In this document: positions 9,463 through 17,823 of the stretch, piece by piece
How the letters are laid out: each line of letters begins with the position of its first letter
Position numbering within the stretch: position 1 is the stretch's first letter
Source: Gorillibacterium timonense
Lineage (GTDB): Bacteria > Bacillota > Bacilli > Paenibacillales > NBRC-103111
Assembly: GCF_001457415.1 (NCBI RefSeq)
Contig: NZ_LN881722.1
Span: forward strand, 310,001 to 374,000
DNA: 64,000 bases
Direction of reading: 5' to 3'
Notes under the pieces: model-generated
Told to the model about the DNA's origin: nothing
What the model saw: the letters and a program-made list of their open reading frames with translations, nothing else
Database searches by the model: none
Translations under genes and position numbers: made by a program

Positions 9463-9501
9463 GGGATTCTTAAACGGAGCTTAAATCCGATTCTTTACAA
9501 T
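9448..9501 (+). promoter_or_regulatory. Four CTTAA direct repeats plus -10: regulator-activated promoter
   Basis: CTTAA occurs at 9448, 9458, 9469 and 9480 (spacing 10, 11, 11 bp, i.e. one helical turn), followed by TACAAT at 9496-9501. No good -35 is present at 9473-9478, where repeats occupy the region. This is the layout expected for tandem binding of an OmpR-type regulator that activates the carboxypeptidase gene. Confidence 0.65.
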
Positions 9502-9540
9502 AGGACTCGTAGAGAGATAAAGAAAGGGTTTGAGTCCTTC

Positions 9541-10446
9541 ATGAAACGAATCGCTGCCGTTGTCACCTTGATCCTTGTTCTTGCCGCCGCACCCAAGATC
9601 GTCAGCTATGCGTTTGATTCCCGCCAATCGGCGGAGCCAGCCGGAGCAACTGCCGCTCTTCGGGGGCTTGACGCCAGCTCCGCTTTCCTGCTCGACGTGT
9701 CGGACGGCAAGGTGCTGTACGAGCACAACAGCCATTCGGCGCTGCCTCCCGCAAGCATGACCAAGATGATGACGGAGTACCTTCTTCTGGAGGACATTCA
9801 GTCAGGAGAGCTGGATTGGGAGGATGAAGTAGAGTTCAGCGCATATGCCGCAGCCGTACCCGGCGCTGGTATGGACGGACAGGAGGGAGAGCGCTGGTCC
9901 GTGCGCGACCTGTTCGCCGCGATGGCGATTCATTCGGCCAACGATGCGGCGGTGGCACTTGCGGAGCATGTCTCCGGCTCGGAAAGCAAGTTCGTCAAGA
10001 AGATGAACGAAACCGCCGCCCAGCTGAAGCTGAAGGACACGAAATTTTACAATGCGACCGGGCTTGGCCGACGGGACATCGCGGAGATTTCACCCGACCG
10101 GCCCAAGGGGGACAATAAAATGTCCGCTCGTGATGCCGGTGTGCTGGCTTCTCATCTGATCCGCAAATATCCGGAGATCTTGAAGATCACCAGTCAGCTG
10201 GAAGCGAGCCTGAAGGGAGGCAAGGTGGTTCTGCCGACCACCAACGAGATGCTTCCCGGCGGCCGCTTCGGCTTCAAGGGCAATGACGGTCTAAAGACCG
10301 GATATACGAGCGAAGCGGGATACTGCTTTACCGGAACCGTCAATCAGCATGGACGCCGCTTGATCGCGGTCGTCATGGGCGCCTCCACCCCGGAAGCCCG
10401 CTTTGAGGAGACAGAGAAGCTCTTTTCCTACGGCTTCACGGAGTAA
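9541..10446 (+). CDS. Serine-type D-Ala-D-Ala carboxypeptidase (peptidase S11, DacF-like)
   Basis: 301 aa. N-terminal hydrophobic segment (residues 4-25) is an export signal or anchor. All three penicillin-binding motifs are present: SMTK at 72-75, SAN at 132-134 and KTG at 252-254. It removes the terminal D-alanine of peptidoglycan stem peptides outside the membrane. The protein is shorter than DacA-type enzymes (about 380-440 aa) and lacks the C-terminal PBP5 beta-domain and amphipathic anchor. It follows the two-component pair and its repeat-bearing promoter, so its level is probably set by that system, changing cross-linking or susceptibility to wall-active compounds. Confidence 0.9.
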   Translation: MKRIAAVVTLILVLAAAPKIVSYAFDSRQSAEPAGATAALRGLDASSAFLLDVSDGKVLYEHNSHSALPPASMTKMMTEYLLLEDIQSGELDWEDEVEFSAYAAAVPGAGMDGQEGERWSVRDLFAAMAIHSANDAAVALAEHVSGSESKFVKKMNETAAQLKLKDTKFYNATGLGRRDIAEISPDRPKGDNKMSARDAGVLASHLIRKYPEILKITSQLEASLKGGKVVLPTTNEMLPGGRFGFKGNDGLKTGYTSEAGYCFTGTVNQHGRRLIAVVMGASTPEARFEETEKLFSYGFTE

Positions 10447-10575
10447 GGCAACGATCACCGCGAGTTGAACCTTTACCGGCCTGCCCCTTGTCCTCCCGCC
10501 CCTTTACTTTCCCGCACGGCGCTTATACAATGGGCACAAAGCCACTGGAGCGCTTCTACTGGATGCCTCCGGTTC

Positions 10576-11973
10576 ATGCCATCATCCGGGAAAGGAACGG
10601 GAGCCTTGAAACCGTCCACACTCGCTTGGCCATTCCGATTGGCCCGGCTTCACCCGCCTCAGGTGCTCGCCTTGGGGTTTATTCTTATCATCATTCTTGG
10701 GGCATTTCTCCTCCATTTGCCAATTTCGCTCGACGGGGACGGAGAACTGCCTTTTATCGATTCGCTGTTCATGGCTACCTCGGCGACCTGTGTCACAGGC
10801 TTGTCCGTGGTCAATTCGGGAGAGGATTTCACGCTCTTCGGCCAATTGGTGATCTTGACCTTGGTTCAGCTCGGCGGTCTCGGTTTCATGACGATGGCGT
10901 CGTTGATTGCTCTCGTGTTTAAGCGGAAGATCACCTTCAAAGAACGTCTCATTCTGCAGGAAGCCATGAACCACGGAACCGTGGAGGGCATCGTTCGCCT
11001 GATCCGCCGGGTATTGGTCTATTCGCTCGTGATTGAGGCTGTTGGGGCGGTTCTGCTCTCGGTGAGATTTCTGCTCGAGATGCCCGCCGATCAGGCGGTC
11101 TATTTCGGCTTGTTTCACAGCATCTCCATCTTCAACAATGCGGGCTTCGATTTGTTTGGAGCGTTCCCCGGACGGGCGGGAAGCTTGATCCACTACGTCA
11201 ACGATCCGTTCGTCAACGTGGTGACCATGGTGCTCATTTTTCTCGGCGGCATCGGGTTTATCGTCATCGACGACCTGCTGCATTATCGCAAGCGGCGCAA
11301 GCTCACCCTGCACAGCAAAGTCGTGCTGTTCGTATCGGTCGCCCTGATTCTCGTCGGGACGCTGGTGATCTTGATCTTCGAATACACCAACGCGCTCACC
11401 CTGCAAAAGCTATCGGCTCCGAGCAAGCTGCTCGGATCGCTGTTCCAATCGGTGTCCATGCGCTCGGCGGGCGTCTCGACCTTGGACGTCGGCTCCATGC
11501 GCCAGGCCACGCAGTTTTTTACGATCCTGATGATGTTCATCGGAGCCGCTCCGGGCTCCTCCGGCGGAGGAATCAAGGTGACCACCTTCGCCATACTCGT
11601 CGGAGCCGTCATCGCCATGCTGCGCGGGAGGCAGGACATCGTCCTCTTCAATCGGCGGCTCGCGCAGGAGCGGGTCTACAAAGCGATCACCTTCACGCTG
11701 TTCTCCTTCTTCTTCGTAATCCTCGCTGCGATGATTCTATCCGTGACGGAGAGCTACAGCTTTCTCGGGATCCTGTTCGAAGCGACATCCGCCTATGCCA
11801 CGGCCGGCCTCTCGATGGGGCTAACCGCGAATTTGACCGATTACGGCAAAGGCCTGCTCATGATCCTCATGTTCGTCGGCCGGCTCGGCCCGGTCACATT
11901 GGCATTCGCGCTCACGCCGAAGCATGAGAAGGAGCTGTACCGCTATCCCGAAGGGAAGATCACCATCGGGTAG
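10576..11973 (+). CDS. ktrB: KtrB/TrkH-family potassium uptake channel subunit
   Basis: About 465 aa from ATG 10576 (an upstream TTG at 10465 is in frame, but the extra 37 residues are not family-like). Repeated M1-P-M2 units with selectivity-filter-like segments (TCVTGLSVVNSGEDF, FNNAGFDLFG, SAGVSTLDV, YATAGLSMGL) identify the SKT superfamily. It would form the K+ (or Na+/K+) translocating dimer with a cytosolic KtrA/KtrC gating ring, not encoded nearby. About 10 hydrophobic helices. No strong ribosome binding site is visible at either start, so the N-terminus is uncertain. Confidence 0.85.
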   Translation: MPSSGKGTGALKPSTLAWPFRLARLHPPQVLALGFILIIILGAFLLHLPISLDGDGELPFIDSLFMATSATCVTGLSVVNSGEDFTLFGQLVILTLVQLGGLGFMTMASLIALVFKRKITFKERLILQEAMNHGTVEGIVRLIRRVLVYSLVIEAVGAVLLSVRFLLEMPADQAVYFGLFHSISIFNNAGFDLFGAFPGRAGSLIHYVNDPFVNVVTMVLIFLGGIGFIVIDDLLHYRKRRKLTLHSKVVLFVSVALILVGTLVILIFEYTNALTLQKLSAPSKLLGSLFQSVSMRSAGVSTLDVGSMRQATQFFTILMMFIGAAPGSSGGGIKVTTFAILVGAVIAMLRGRQDIVLFNRRLAQERVYKAITFTLFSFFFVILAAMILSVTESYSFLGILFEATSAYATAGLSMGLTANLTDYGKGLLMILMFVGRLGPVTLAFALTPKHEKELYRYPEGKITIG

Positions 11974-12010
11974 GCACTGCTCGGCTCGGGCTGGAGCGGC
12001 CGACTTGATG

Positions 12011-12062
12011 GACAAAAACATCCCGTTCTCCTCCAGACGGCAGGAAGAGCGGGATGTTTGCG
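12011..12062. terminator. Bidirectional intrinsic terminator
   Basis: AAACATCCCG (12016-12025) pairs with CGGGATGTTT (12050-12059), with A-rich and T-rich ends; lies between convergent ktrB and pdaA. Confidence 0.75.
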
Positions 12063-12081
12063 TTTGCTGAGCTTGAGCCGT

Positions 12082-12963
12082 TCAATAAGTCCGCGTGGCG
12101 ATGGCATCCAGGCTCTTGAACTCGTAGCCCTGCTTGCGCGCGTCGTCGATTATTCGCCCGAGCGCTTGGGTATTGTCTCGTGATACGGAATGGAGCAGGA
12201 TGACGGCTCCCGGATGAAGCTGCGCCATGACTTGGCGGTAAGCGTAATCTGCGCCGCGCTGTTCGTTCGGGTCCCAGTCTTTGTATGCGATCGACCAGAA
12301 GACGTTGGAATAGCCCTCCTCCGCACAAACCCGCAGCACCCGTTCGTTGAAGATCCCGCGGGGTGGGCGGACGAACGCCATCTCCTTCTGACCGGTGAGT
12401 TCGACCACGGCGGTCTTTACCTTGGCTAGCTCCTCCCGGATCTTCTCGTTCGTCACCTGCGTCATGTCCGGATGGCTCCAGGAATGGTTGCCGATCAGGT
12501 GGCCCTCGGTAGCCATGCGTTTCACAAGCTCCGGCTTGCTCAGAACATAGTGTCCGGTCAGAAAAAAGATAGCCGGAACCTTCTTCTCCTTGAGGGTATC
12601 GAGGATGGCCGGGGTATAACCGTTCTCATACCCATTGTCGAAGGTGAGATACAGCTCCTTCGCGTCCGGGCTAGCGGCAGAGGCGCCGCGGAAGATCGCT
12701 GCGTGCTTTTGCAGAATCGGCTTAAAACCTTCGTCGTCGATCGATGCGGGCTGACCGCCCCGGCCCTTTCTGAAACCGAAGTGATAGGCGCCATCGGCTG
12801 CGGCAGCTTGGGAAATGCCTTCATCGGACACCGCAGATGAGGCTGTCTTGGCTGCTGCGGCGGAATCCGCATGCGACCCTGTCAAGGCGGATACAGGGAG
12901 GCTGGCGATCATGAGAATGCATACGATAACCGCAAGAGCGGAGGAACGGTAACGATTCGACAT
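12082..12963 (-). CDS. pdaA: PdaA-type polysaccharide (N-acetylmuramic acid) deacetylase
   Basis: 293 aa from ATG 12963, 8 nt after AGGAGA. Signal peptide at residues 5-27. The NodB-homology domain carries LTFDNGYENG (the PdaA variant of TFDDG), metal-binding HSWSHP and RPPRG, then the HSVSRDN catalytic His segment. PdaA deacetylates muramic acid during spore cortex synthesis so that the muramic delta-lactam can form; its presence supports an endospore former. Usual length for the family is about 260, with the N-terminal linker slightly extended here. Monocistronic, converging on ktrB. Confidence 0.9.
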   Translation of the reverse strand: MSNRYRSSALAVIVCILMIASLPVSALTGSHADSAAAAKTASSAVSDEGISQAAAADGAYHFGFRKGRGGQPASIDDEGFKPILQKHAAIFRGASAASPDAKELYLTFDNGYENGYTPAILDTLKEKKVPAIFFLTGHYVLSKPELVKRMATEGHLIGNHSWSHPDMTQVTNEKIREELAKVKTAVVELTGQKEMAFVRPPRGIFNERVLRVCAEEGYSNVFWSIAYKDWDPNEQRGADYAYRQVMAQLHPGAVILLHSVSRDNTQALGRIIDDARKQGYEFKSLDAIATRTY

Positions 12964-13405
12964 CGGGATTTCTCCTATCCGTTTTGAAATGGTCAATGCC
13001 GCCCGGCCCGGGGCGCTACCCCTACTATTCCACTGGAACTCGAAGATATGCACGTTTTTCTACTTGGTCGTGTTTCCATCGAAGGCATAGGCTGATAACC
13101 TTTCTCATTGACGAGAAGACGCTTTAAAGAGATGAAGTAGAGAAATCGGGAGCATCCTTTCGGTTTGCCTCCTCTGGGCTGCCATTCCTTCACCAAATGC
13201 CGGATTATTGCGGCGAGAGCGGAAATATCCGATTTTATCGACCGTCCCGAAAGCTATATAATTAAGAGCAATTGAGACAAGAAAGCGGAAATCTCGGCAT
13301 GGATGGAGAAACCGGGAGATACCTCTTTCGAACCCGGCGCCGATTCTCGCGGCCGTACGTTCGCGTCATGTCGAGCAGCCAATAAAACCAGGGGAGTGGA
13401 CGAAG
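12964..13405. other. Noncoding stretch between pdaA and a small gene
   Basis: No convincing gene. Contains a TATAAT at 13257-13262 that may be the -10 of the following small gene, without a good -35 (a sporulation or other alternative sigma factor is possible). The pdaA promoter should lie on the minus strand just above 12980. Confidence 0.4.
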
Positions 13406-13579
13406 TTGACCCGTGAACAGTTGTTGGAACGCAAGTCGGAAATGCTGAAGCGAAATATGCAAGAGCTCATCATGAAGCAGAATCAGCGGGGGCTTACCCG
13501 GCAAGACGGAAAATACCTGCAGCAGGTCATCAAGCAGTTCCACCAAAATGTTCATAGCCTTCATGACTCAGCCAAGTGA
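13406..13579 (+). CDS. Small helical protein, 57 aa, unknown
   Basis: TTG start with GGGGAG 9 nt upstream. Encodes MTREQLLERKSEMLKRNM... ending HDSAK; it is almost entirely predicted helix with two heptad-like segments separated by RGLTRQDG. Size and helix-loop-helix pattern recall Spo0E-like phosphatases, but the defining SxELD motif is missing (KYLQQVIKQ at the equivalent place), so I do not assign that function. A terminator follows. Confidence 0.55.
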   Translation: MTREQLLERKSEMLKRNMQELIMKQNQRGLTRQDGKYLQQVIKQFHQNVHSLHDSAK

Positions 13580-13634
13580 GAATCGGCTGTAGCATGACGG
13601 AACGATAATGAGGAGCCAAAGTCAAATGGGAAGA

Positions 13635-13668
13635 CGGGCACCCTGTTCATGGAGCGGGGTGCCTTTTG
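13635..13668 (+). terminator. Intrinsic terminator
   Basis: GGCACCC (13637-13643) pairs with GGGTGCC (13657-13663), followed by TTTTGT. Confidence 0.75.
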
Positions 13669-13712
13669 TATAGAGGCCTATGGTAAGCAATGAAGACGAG
13701 GGGGATCGGTTT

Positions 13713-14423
13713 GTGCTGACGGCTTTATGGGGTACGATCATTAACGCGCTCGCCATCATTGCGGCGGGCGTGCTCGGCATCTTCCTGCCGAAAATGCCGG
13801 AAACGATGCACCGAACGGTGATTCAAGCGATCGGCATCTTCACCTGCGTACTCGGCGTGGGAATGGCATTAAAGGGGGAAGAGACGCTCTATCTGGTCAT
13901 TAGCTTGGCGGGCGGAACGCTGCTTGGCGAAGCCATCGGAGTGGAACGCGGCTTTGAACGGGTCGGCGCGTGGCTGGAGCGCAAGGTGGGCGGCGAAGGC
14001 TCCGGCAAGGTCGGACAAGCATTCGTCACCTCAACGCTGATCTTCTGTATCGGGGCGATGGCGATTCTCGGGCCGATCGAGAGCGCGACGGGACAGGGGC
14101 ACTCCCTGCTCTACACAAAGTCGATTATGGACGGGATGATCACCCTGATTCTCGCATCGACTTTGGGGATCGGAGTGATCTTCTCCGCTCCGGCTGTCTT
14201 CGTCTACCAGGGAGTGATCGCGCTCGGTGCCTTCTGGTTCGCCTTGCGTCTCGATCCAGTGTCGCTCAGCGCAGCCGTGAGGGAGATCTCGGCGGTCGGC
14301 GGCGTCCTGATCGTCGGAGTAGGCCTCAATCTCCTCGAGATCAAAAAAATCCGCGTGGCGAACATGCTCCCCGCGCTCGTGGCGATGGCGCTGTTCATGG
14401 CCTTCCGGTTCGTGCTAGAGTAA
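13713..14423 (+). CDS. DUF554 family membrane protein
   Basis: 236 aa, about six hydrophobic helices. The N-terminus LTALWGTIINALAIIAAGVLG and the conserved segment GIFTCVLGVGMAL match the DUF554 family (B. subtilis YdfK-like), whose function is unknown. GTG 13713 is preferred because GAGGGGA lies 7 nt before it and family members begin here; ATG 13680 would add 11 atypical polar residues. Followed after 47 bp by a GNAT gene. Confidence 0.8.
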   Translation: MLTALWGTIINALAIIAAGVLGIFLPKMPETMHRTVIQAIGIFTCVLGVGMALKGEETLYLVISLAGGTLLGEAIGVERGFERVGAWLERKVGGEGSGKVGQAFVTSTLIFCIGAMAILGPIESATGQGHSLLYTKSIMDGMITLILASTLGIGVIFSAPAVFVYQGVIALGAFWFALRLDPVSLSAAVREISAVGGVLIVGVGLNLLEIKKIRVANMLPALVAMALFMAFRFVLE

Positions 14424-14470
14424 GAAAAAGGAAAGAGAATCTAGCTATCATCGAGAAAGAAGGAACGTCT

Positions 14471-15247
14471 ATGTCCACTGCCCGCTTGTCGGTTATTCGA
14501 ACCTATGAGGAGCTCGCCGTGAATTCATGGCCAGCCCTGTCCGTTCTGTGCATGGACGGATGGCTGCTGCGCTCGGCTGACGGGTATTCCAAGCGCGCCA
14601 ATTCGGTGCTTCCCCTCTATTCCTCCGAGCTTCCCCTTTCGGAGCATATCGCTTTTTGCGAGGACTACTATGCCCGGCTTGGATTGGACCCGGTATTTAA
14701 GCTCACGGCGGCGTCCTTGCCGAGGAAGCTTGACCGTGAGCTGGAGCGGCTTGGCTACAGCCGCGTCGAAGAGGTTAGCGTGCAGAGAGTCGCCCTGCCT
14801 TTGGCCGAACCGGTCGAACAAGAGAATGAGGAGCCGATTGTGTCCTTCTCGGCTGTCGATCCATGGCTTAAAAACTACATCAAGCTGAACCCGAAGCAAA
14901 GCCCCCATAAGAAGACGATCGCCCGCCTGTTCGAGCTCCAAACCTATCCTTGCTATTATGCGACGATCACGGAGAAGGGAAAGGCTGCGGCCATCGGGAT
15001 GGTGGTCATTGTTGGAGCGCATGCCGCCGTATACTATATCATCACCGCGGCGGCCTTTCGCAGGAGAGGCTTTGCGGGCAAGCTCATGCGCGCCTTATTG
15101 GCAAAAGCGGCGGAGGCCGGGGCGGAAGAAGCCTTTTTGCAGGTTCTGACGGACAATGAAGCGGCGGTGTCACTCTATGAAAAGCTCGGGTTTCAAGAGC
15201 TGTATCGCCAGTGGTATCGGGTTAAGAGCGGTGACAGAAACCGATAA
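14471..15247 (+). CDS. GNAT-family N-acetyltransferase
   Basis: 258 aa with AAGGA 7 nt before ATG 14471. The C-terminal half carries the GNAT acetyl-CoA fold: beta4 AAVYYIITAAAFRRRGFAGKLM with the R-x-x-G-x-G/A pyrophosphate loop, then TDNEAAVSLYEKLGFQELYRQWYR. The N-terminal 120 residues form an extra domain as in two-domain GNATs with an LLRSADGYSKRANSV segment. Substrate unknown. Confidence 0.85.
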   Translation: MSTARLSVIRTYEELAVNSWPALSVLCMDGWLLRSADGYSKRANSVLPLYSSELPLSEHIAFCEDYYARLGLDPVFKLTAASLPRKLDRELERLGYSRVEEVSVQRVALPLAEPVEQENEEPIVSFSAVDPWLKNYIKLNPKQSPHKKTIARLFELQTYPCYYATITEKGKAAAIGMVVIVGAHAAVYYIITAAAFRRRGFAGKLMRALLAKAAEAGAEEAFLQVLTDNEAAVSLYEKLGFQELYRQWYRVKSGDRNR

Positions 15248-15383
15248 AGCGCTCGAAGGGAATCACAATTGCGCGGAGCCCACCATAATACAGCATTGAC
15301 ATTTTATTGAAGATGTCCTACTGTCATTATAAAAAGGTAAAAGCTGCCGCTCGGAGCTTGCTGGAAAGAGGAACGAGAAGACC

Positions 15384-16682
15384 ATGTCCTTATCTTTTTG
15401 GAAGCTGCAACGCAATGTGAAAGCCCGGATGATAGAGCGCTTCATGACGCATATGATCAACAACTGTATTTTTCCGTTCATGGGCATCTACTTGGCTGGT
15501 CAATTTGGCGCCAAGCTCACCGGAATTCTGATGACGGTTACGATTCTGTTGGCGTTCGTTGCCGGAATCTTCGGCGGCTATCTATCGGATCAGATCGGAC
15601 GAAAGAAGCTGCTTGTCGTGACCGAGGTCGTTCGCTTTACCGCGATTGCAGGCATGATTGCCGGCAGCACGGATGCCCTCTCAGCTCCGGTGCTGGTATG
15701 GGCAGGCTTCTTTTTTTGCTATTTTTGCTCCGGATTATCCGGTCCCGCCGGAGACGCACTCATCATCGATTCCAGCGATAGCGAAGAGCGCCGGTACATC
15801 TACAGCTTCGATTACTGGCTGTGGAACATCTCCGTCTTGGTCGGCATGATCATCGGCGGATTCTTTTTCAAATTACATAGGCTGGAGCTGTTTGTGGCTT
15901 TGGGCGTCATTTCGCTTCTCTCCATCGCGATCCTGGTGTTCTGGATCAAAGAGAATCGGACAACTCTTCCGGCAGCCGAAGAACCCTCCGAACGTGTCGG
16001 TTTCCTTCGCAGTACGGCGGCCAATTATCGCACGGTGGTTATGAACTCGGTTTTCATGGTGTTCCTGCTCGCCTCGCTCATTGACATATCCATTCAGCTG
16101 CAATTCAACAACTATTCCCCGATCCGTTTGGCTGCGGCCGTCGAGGAGACGAGCCTGTTTCATCTCTTCGGACAGACCTTCAAGGTGGACGGCTACAAAT
16201 TGTTCGGGCTGCTCAACATCGTCAATACGGTGGCGGTAGTCATCCTTGGCACTTGGATTCGCAAGAGGACGATGCGGCTTTCGGACAGCAAGGCGATCAT
16301 CGGCGGGCTTGTGCTGTATGTGGGCGGTTACGCCTTCCTGGTCGCCACGGCGCTGCCCTGGTTCCTCATGGTGATGATGGTTGTCGTGTCCTTCGGTGAA
16401 ATGATCTATGCTCCGCGCAAGCAGGCGGTGCTGGCCGATATCGTTCCCGCCGATCAGCGCGGTTCTTACATGGCCATTAACGCGTTAACGTTAAGGGGAG
16501 CGATGATGATCGGCTCTTTGGCGGTCACTCTGGGGGCTTATATCCCGGCATGGGCGATGGGTGCGGAATTGGCCGTCGCCGGACTCGCGAGCATGCTCCT
16601 CTATCGGAAAATGTTCCGCATGAAGCCGAAACCGGTCCCGGCTCCCGAGCCGGTGGCGATCGGCGTGGCCCCGCCCTCTTGA
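15384..16682 (+). CDS. Major facilitator superfamily transporter
   Basis: 432 aa with about 12 hydrophobic helices. The loop 2-3 signature GGYLSDQIGRKK and a central cytoplasmic loop (KENRTTLPAAEEPSERV) are clear. Resembles multidrug or sugar-efflux MFS proteins; the substrate cannot be inferred. ATG 15384 has a modest AGAGGAA site. Single gene, terminator downstream. Confidence 0.88.
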   Translation: MSLSFWKLQRNVKARMIERFMTHMINNCIFPFMGIYLAGQFGAKLTGILMTVTILLAFVAGIFGGYLSDQIGRKKLLVVTEVVRFTAIAGMIAGSTDALSAPVLVWAGFFFCYFCSGLSGPAGDALIIDSSDSEERRYIYSFDYWLWNISVLVGMIIGGFFFKLHRLELFVALGVISLLSIAILVFWIKENRTTLPAAEEPSERVGFLRSTAANYRTVVMNSVFMVFLLASLIDISIQLQFNNYSPIRLAAAVEETSLFHLFGQTFKVDGYKLFGLLNIVNTVAVVILGTWIRKRTMRLSDSKAIIGGLVLYVGGYAFLVATALPWFLMVMMVVVSFGEMIYAPRKQAVLADIVPADQRGSYMAINALTLRGAMMIGSLAVTLGAYIPAWAMGAELAVAGLASMLLYRKMFRMKPKPVPAPEPVAIGVAPPS

Positions 16683-16830
16683 GCTAAGCGGGAGAGCTGC
16701 GAACGGCTCTTGCAAGCGGCGATCTGTTCGCTTGGCGAGGAGCTACCAGTGGATGGAGACTAAGCCATTTCCGGCTCACCTGATAGGAACGGGCAATGGC
16801 GTGAGCAATCCGGTTAACCTTCATTTGAAT

Positions 16831-16864
16831 TCAAGCACATGTTCCTTCGGGGCATGTGCTTTTG
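16831..16864 (+). terminator. Intrinsic terminator
   Basis: AAGCACATG (16833-16841) pairs with CATGTGCTT (16853-16861), followed by TTTG; between MFS gene and the convergent YdjM-like gene. Confidence 0.75.
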
Positions 16865-16880
16865 CATGAAGGCGTGTTTT

Positions 16881-17519
16881 CTAGCGGAGCTTGAATGATT
16901 TCTTGACGAGCGGGGAGAGCCATTTGACCCCGCTCGGTGTAAGGGTGTCCGCTGCCAGATGCGACAGATATCCGGCTGCGGATGCGGCGGCCAGACCGGG
17001 AATCGCCCATTCGGCTTCCAGCTGCCGACCGATGGCGGCCCAAAGGGCGAGTGCCCAGATCGTATGGGTGAGGCCGCGATGCTTCAGCCATGGGGCGATG
17101 ACAACGAAGGCGCCCAAGCCGAGCAAGCCTCGGGAATCGCCCATCCATGCGGCATACAGGAGAGCGCAGCCGATGGCGCTCACCAAGGCGTTGCGAATCG
17201 CACCTTCCTTGGCTGTGAGGCCGAGCAGCAGAAGCGCGACTGCCGCGGCAGACGGCAGGGGAGCGAAGCCGTTTCGGGTTCCGTAGAGCACGAGAGCGAC
17301 GACGGCGAGAACGCCCGCCCACGGCGCGAGGATGCGGATGACACGCGAGACTTTGCTGAGCTTCGAGCTGAGCAGACTCGCCCCATCGAGATCCGCGGCG
17401 AGCGCGGAGAAGGAAGCGGCCGTGATGAGCAGAGCGGCCTGGGTGAGGGAATGCGAGTACACGGCGGCAGCGCCGATTCCGATTGCGGTGCCGATGGTCA
17501 GATGAGTCGAACCTTTCAT
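16881..17519 (-). CDS. YdjM-like (DUF457) membrane-bound metal-dependent hydrolase family
   Basis: 212 aa from ATG 17519, which follows AAGGAGG by 6 nt. N-terminus MKGSTHLTIGTAIGIG contains the conserved His, then the AADLDG and LKHRGLTHTIWAL motifs of the YdjM/LexA-regulated family, with 5-6 hydrophobic helices. Despite the family name, the catalytic activity is not established. Stand-alone gene. Confidence 0.85.
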   Translation of the reverse strand: MKGSTHLTIGTAIGIGAAAVYSHSLTQAALLITAASFSALAADLDGASLLSSKLSKVSRVIRILAPWAGVLAVVALVLYGTRNGFAPLPSAAAVALLLLGLTAKEGAIRNALVSAIGCALLYAAWMGDSRGLLGLGAFVVIAPWLKHRGLTHTIWALALWAAIGRQLEAEWAIPGLAAASAAGYLSHLAADTLTPSGVKWLSPLVKKSFKLR

Positions 17520-17823
17520 GATGTCCTCCTTAGCTGATGAGTTCGTCGGGAATCCAAACATACGTTTGCTTTGGTAGTATACCTGTGCCGCACCCGGATG
17601 ACAACCGGGAACGCTTCTTTTGCATCATACGCGAAGGAATGACGGGCGATTCTTATCACGCTCATGGATAAAATGATTCAGGGCCACCTGTTCAGTTCCG
17701 GGCGTCGAGAGGTAGAATGATTGAAACGACCTTTTGTAATCGTAGGCGGAAATCGTCGCGTTTCGTGCCGCCGCGGACATGGACTTAGCAGAACGAATTC
17801 TTTACACAGAAGAGGGATGAGAC

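Noticed and set aside
13406-13579. Spo0E-type phosphatase assignment for the 57-aa protein
   Set aside because: The SxELD motif essential to the family is absent.
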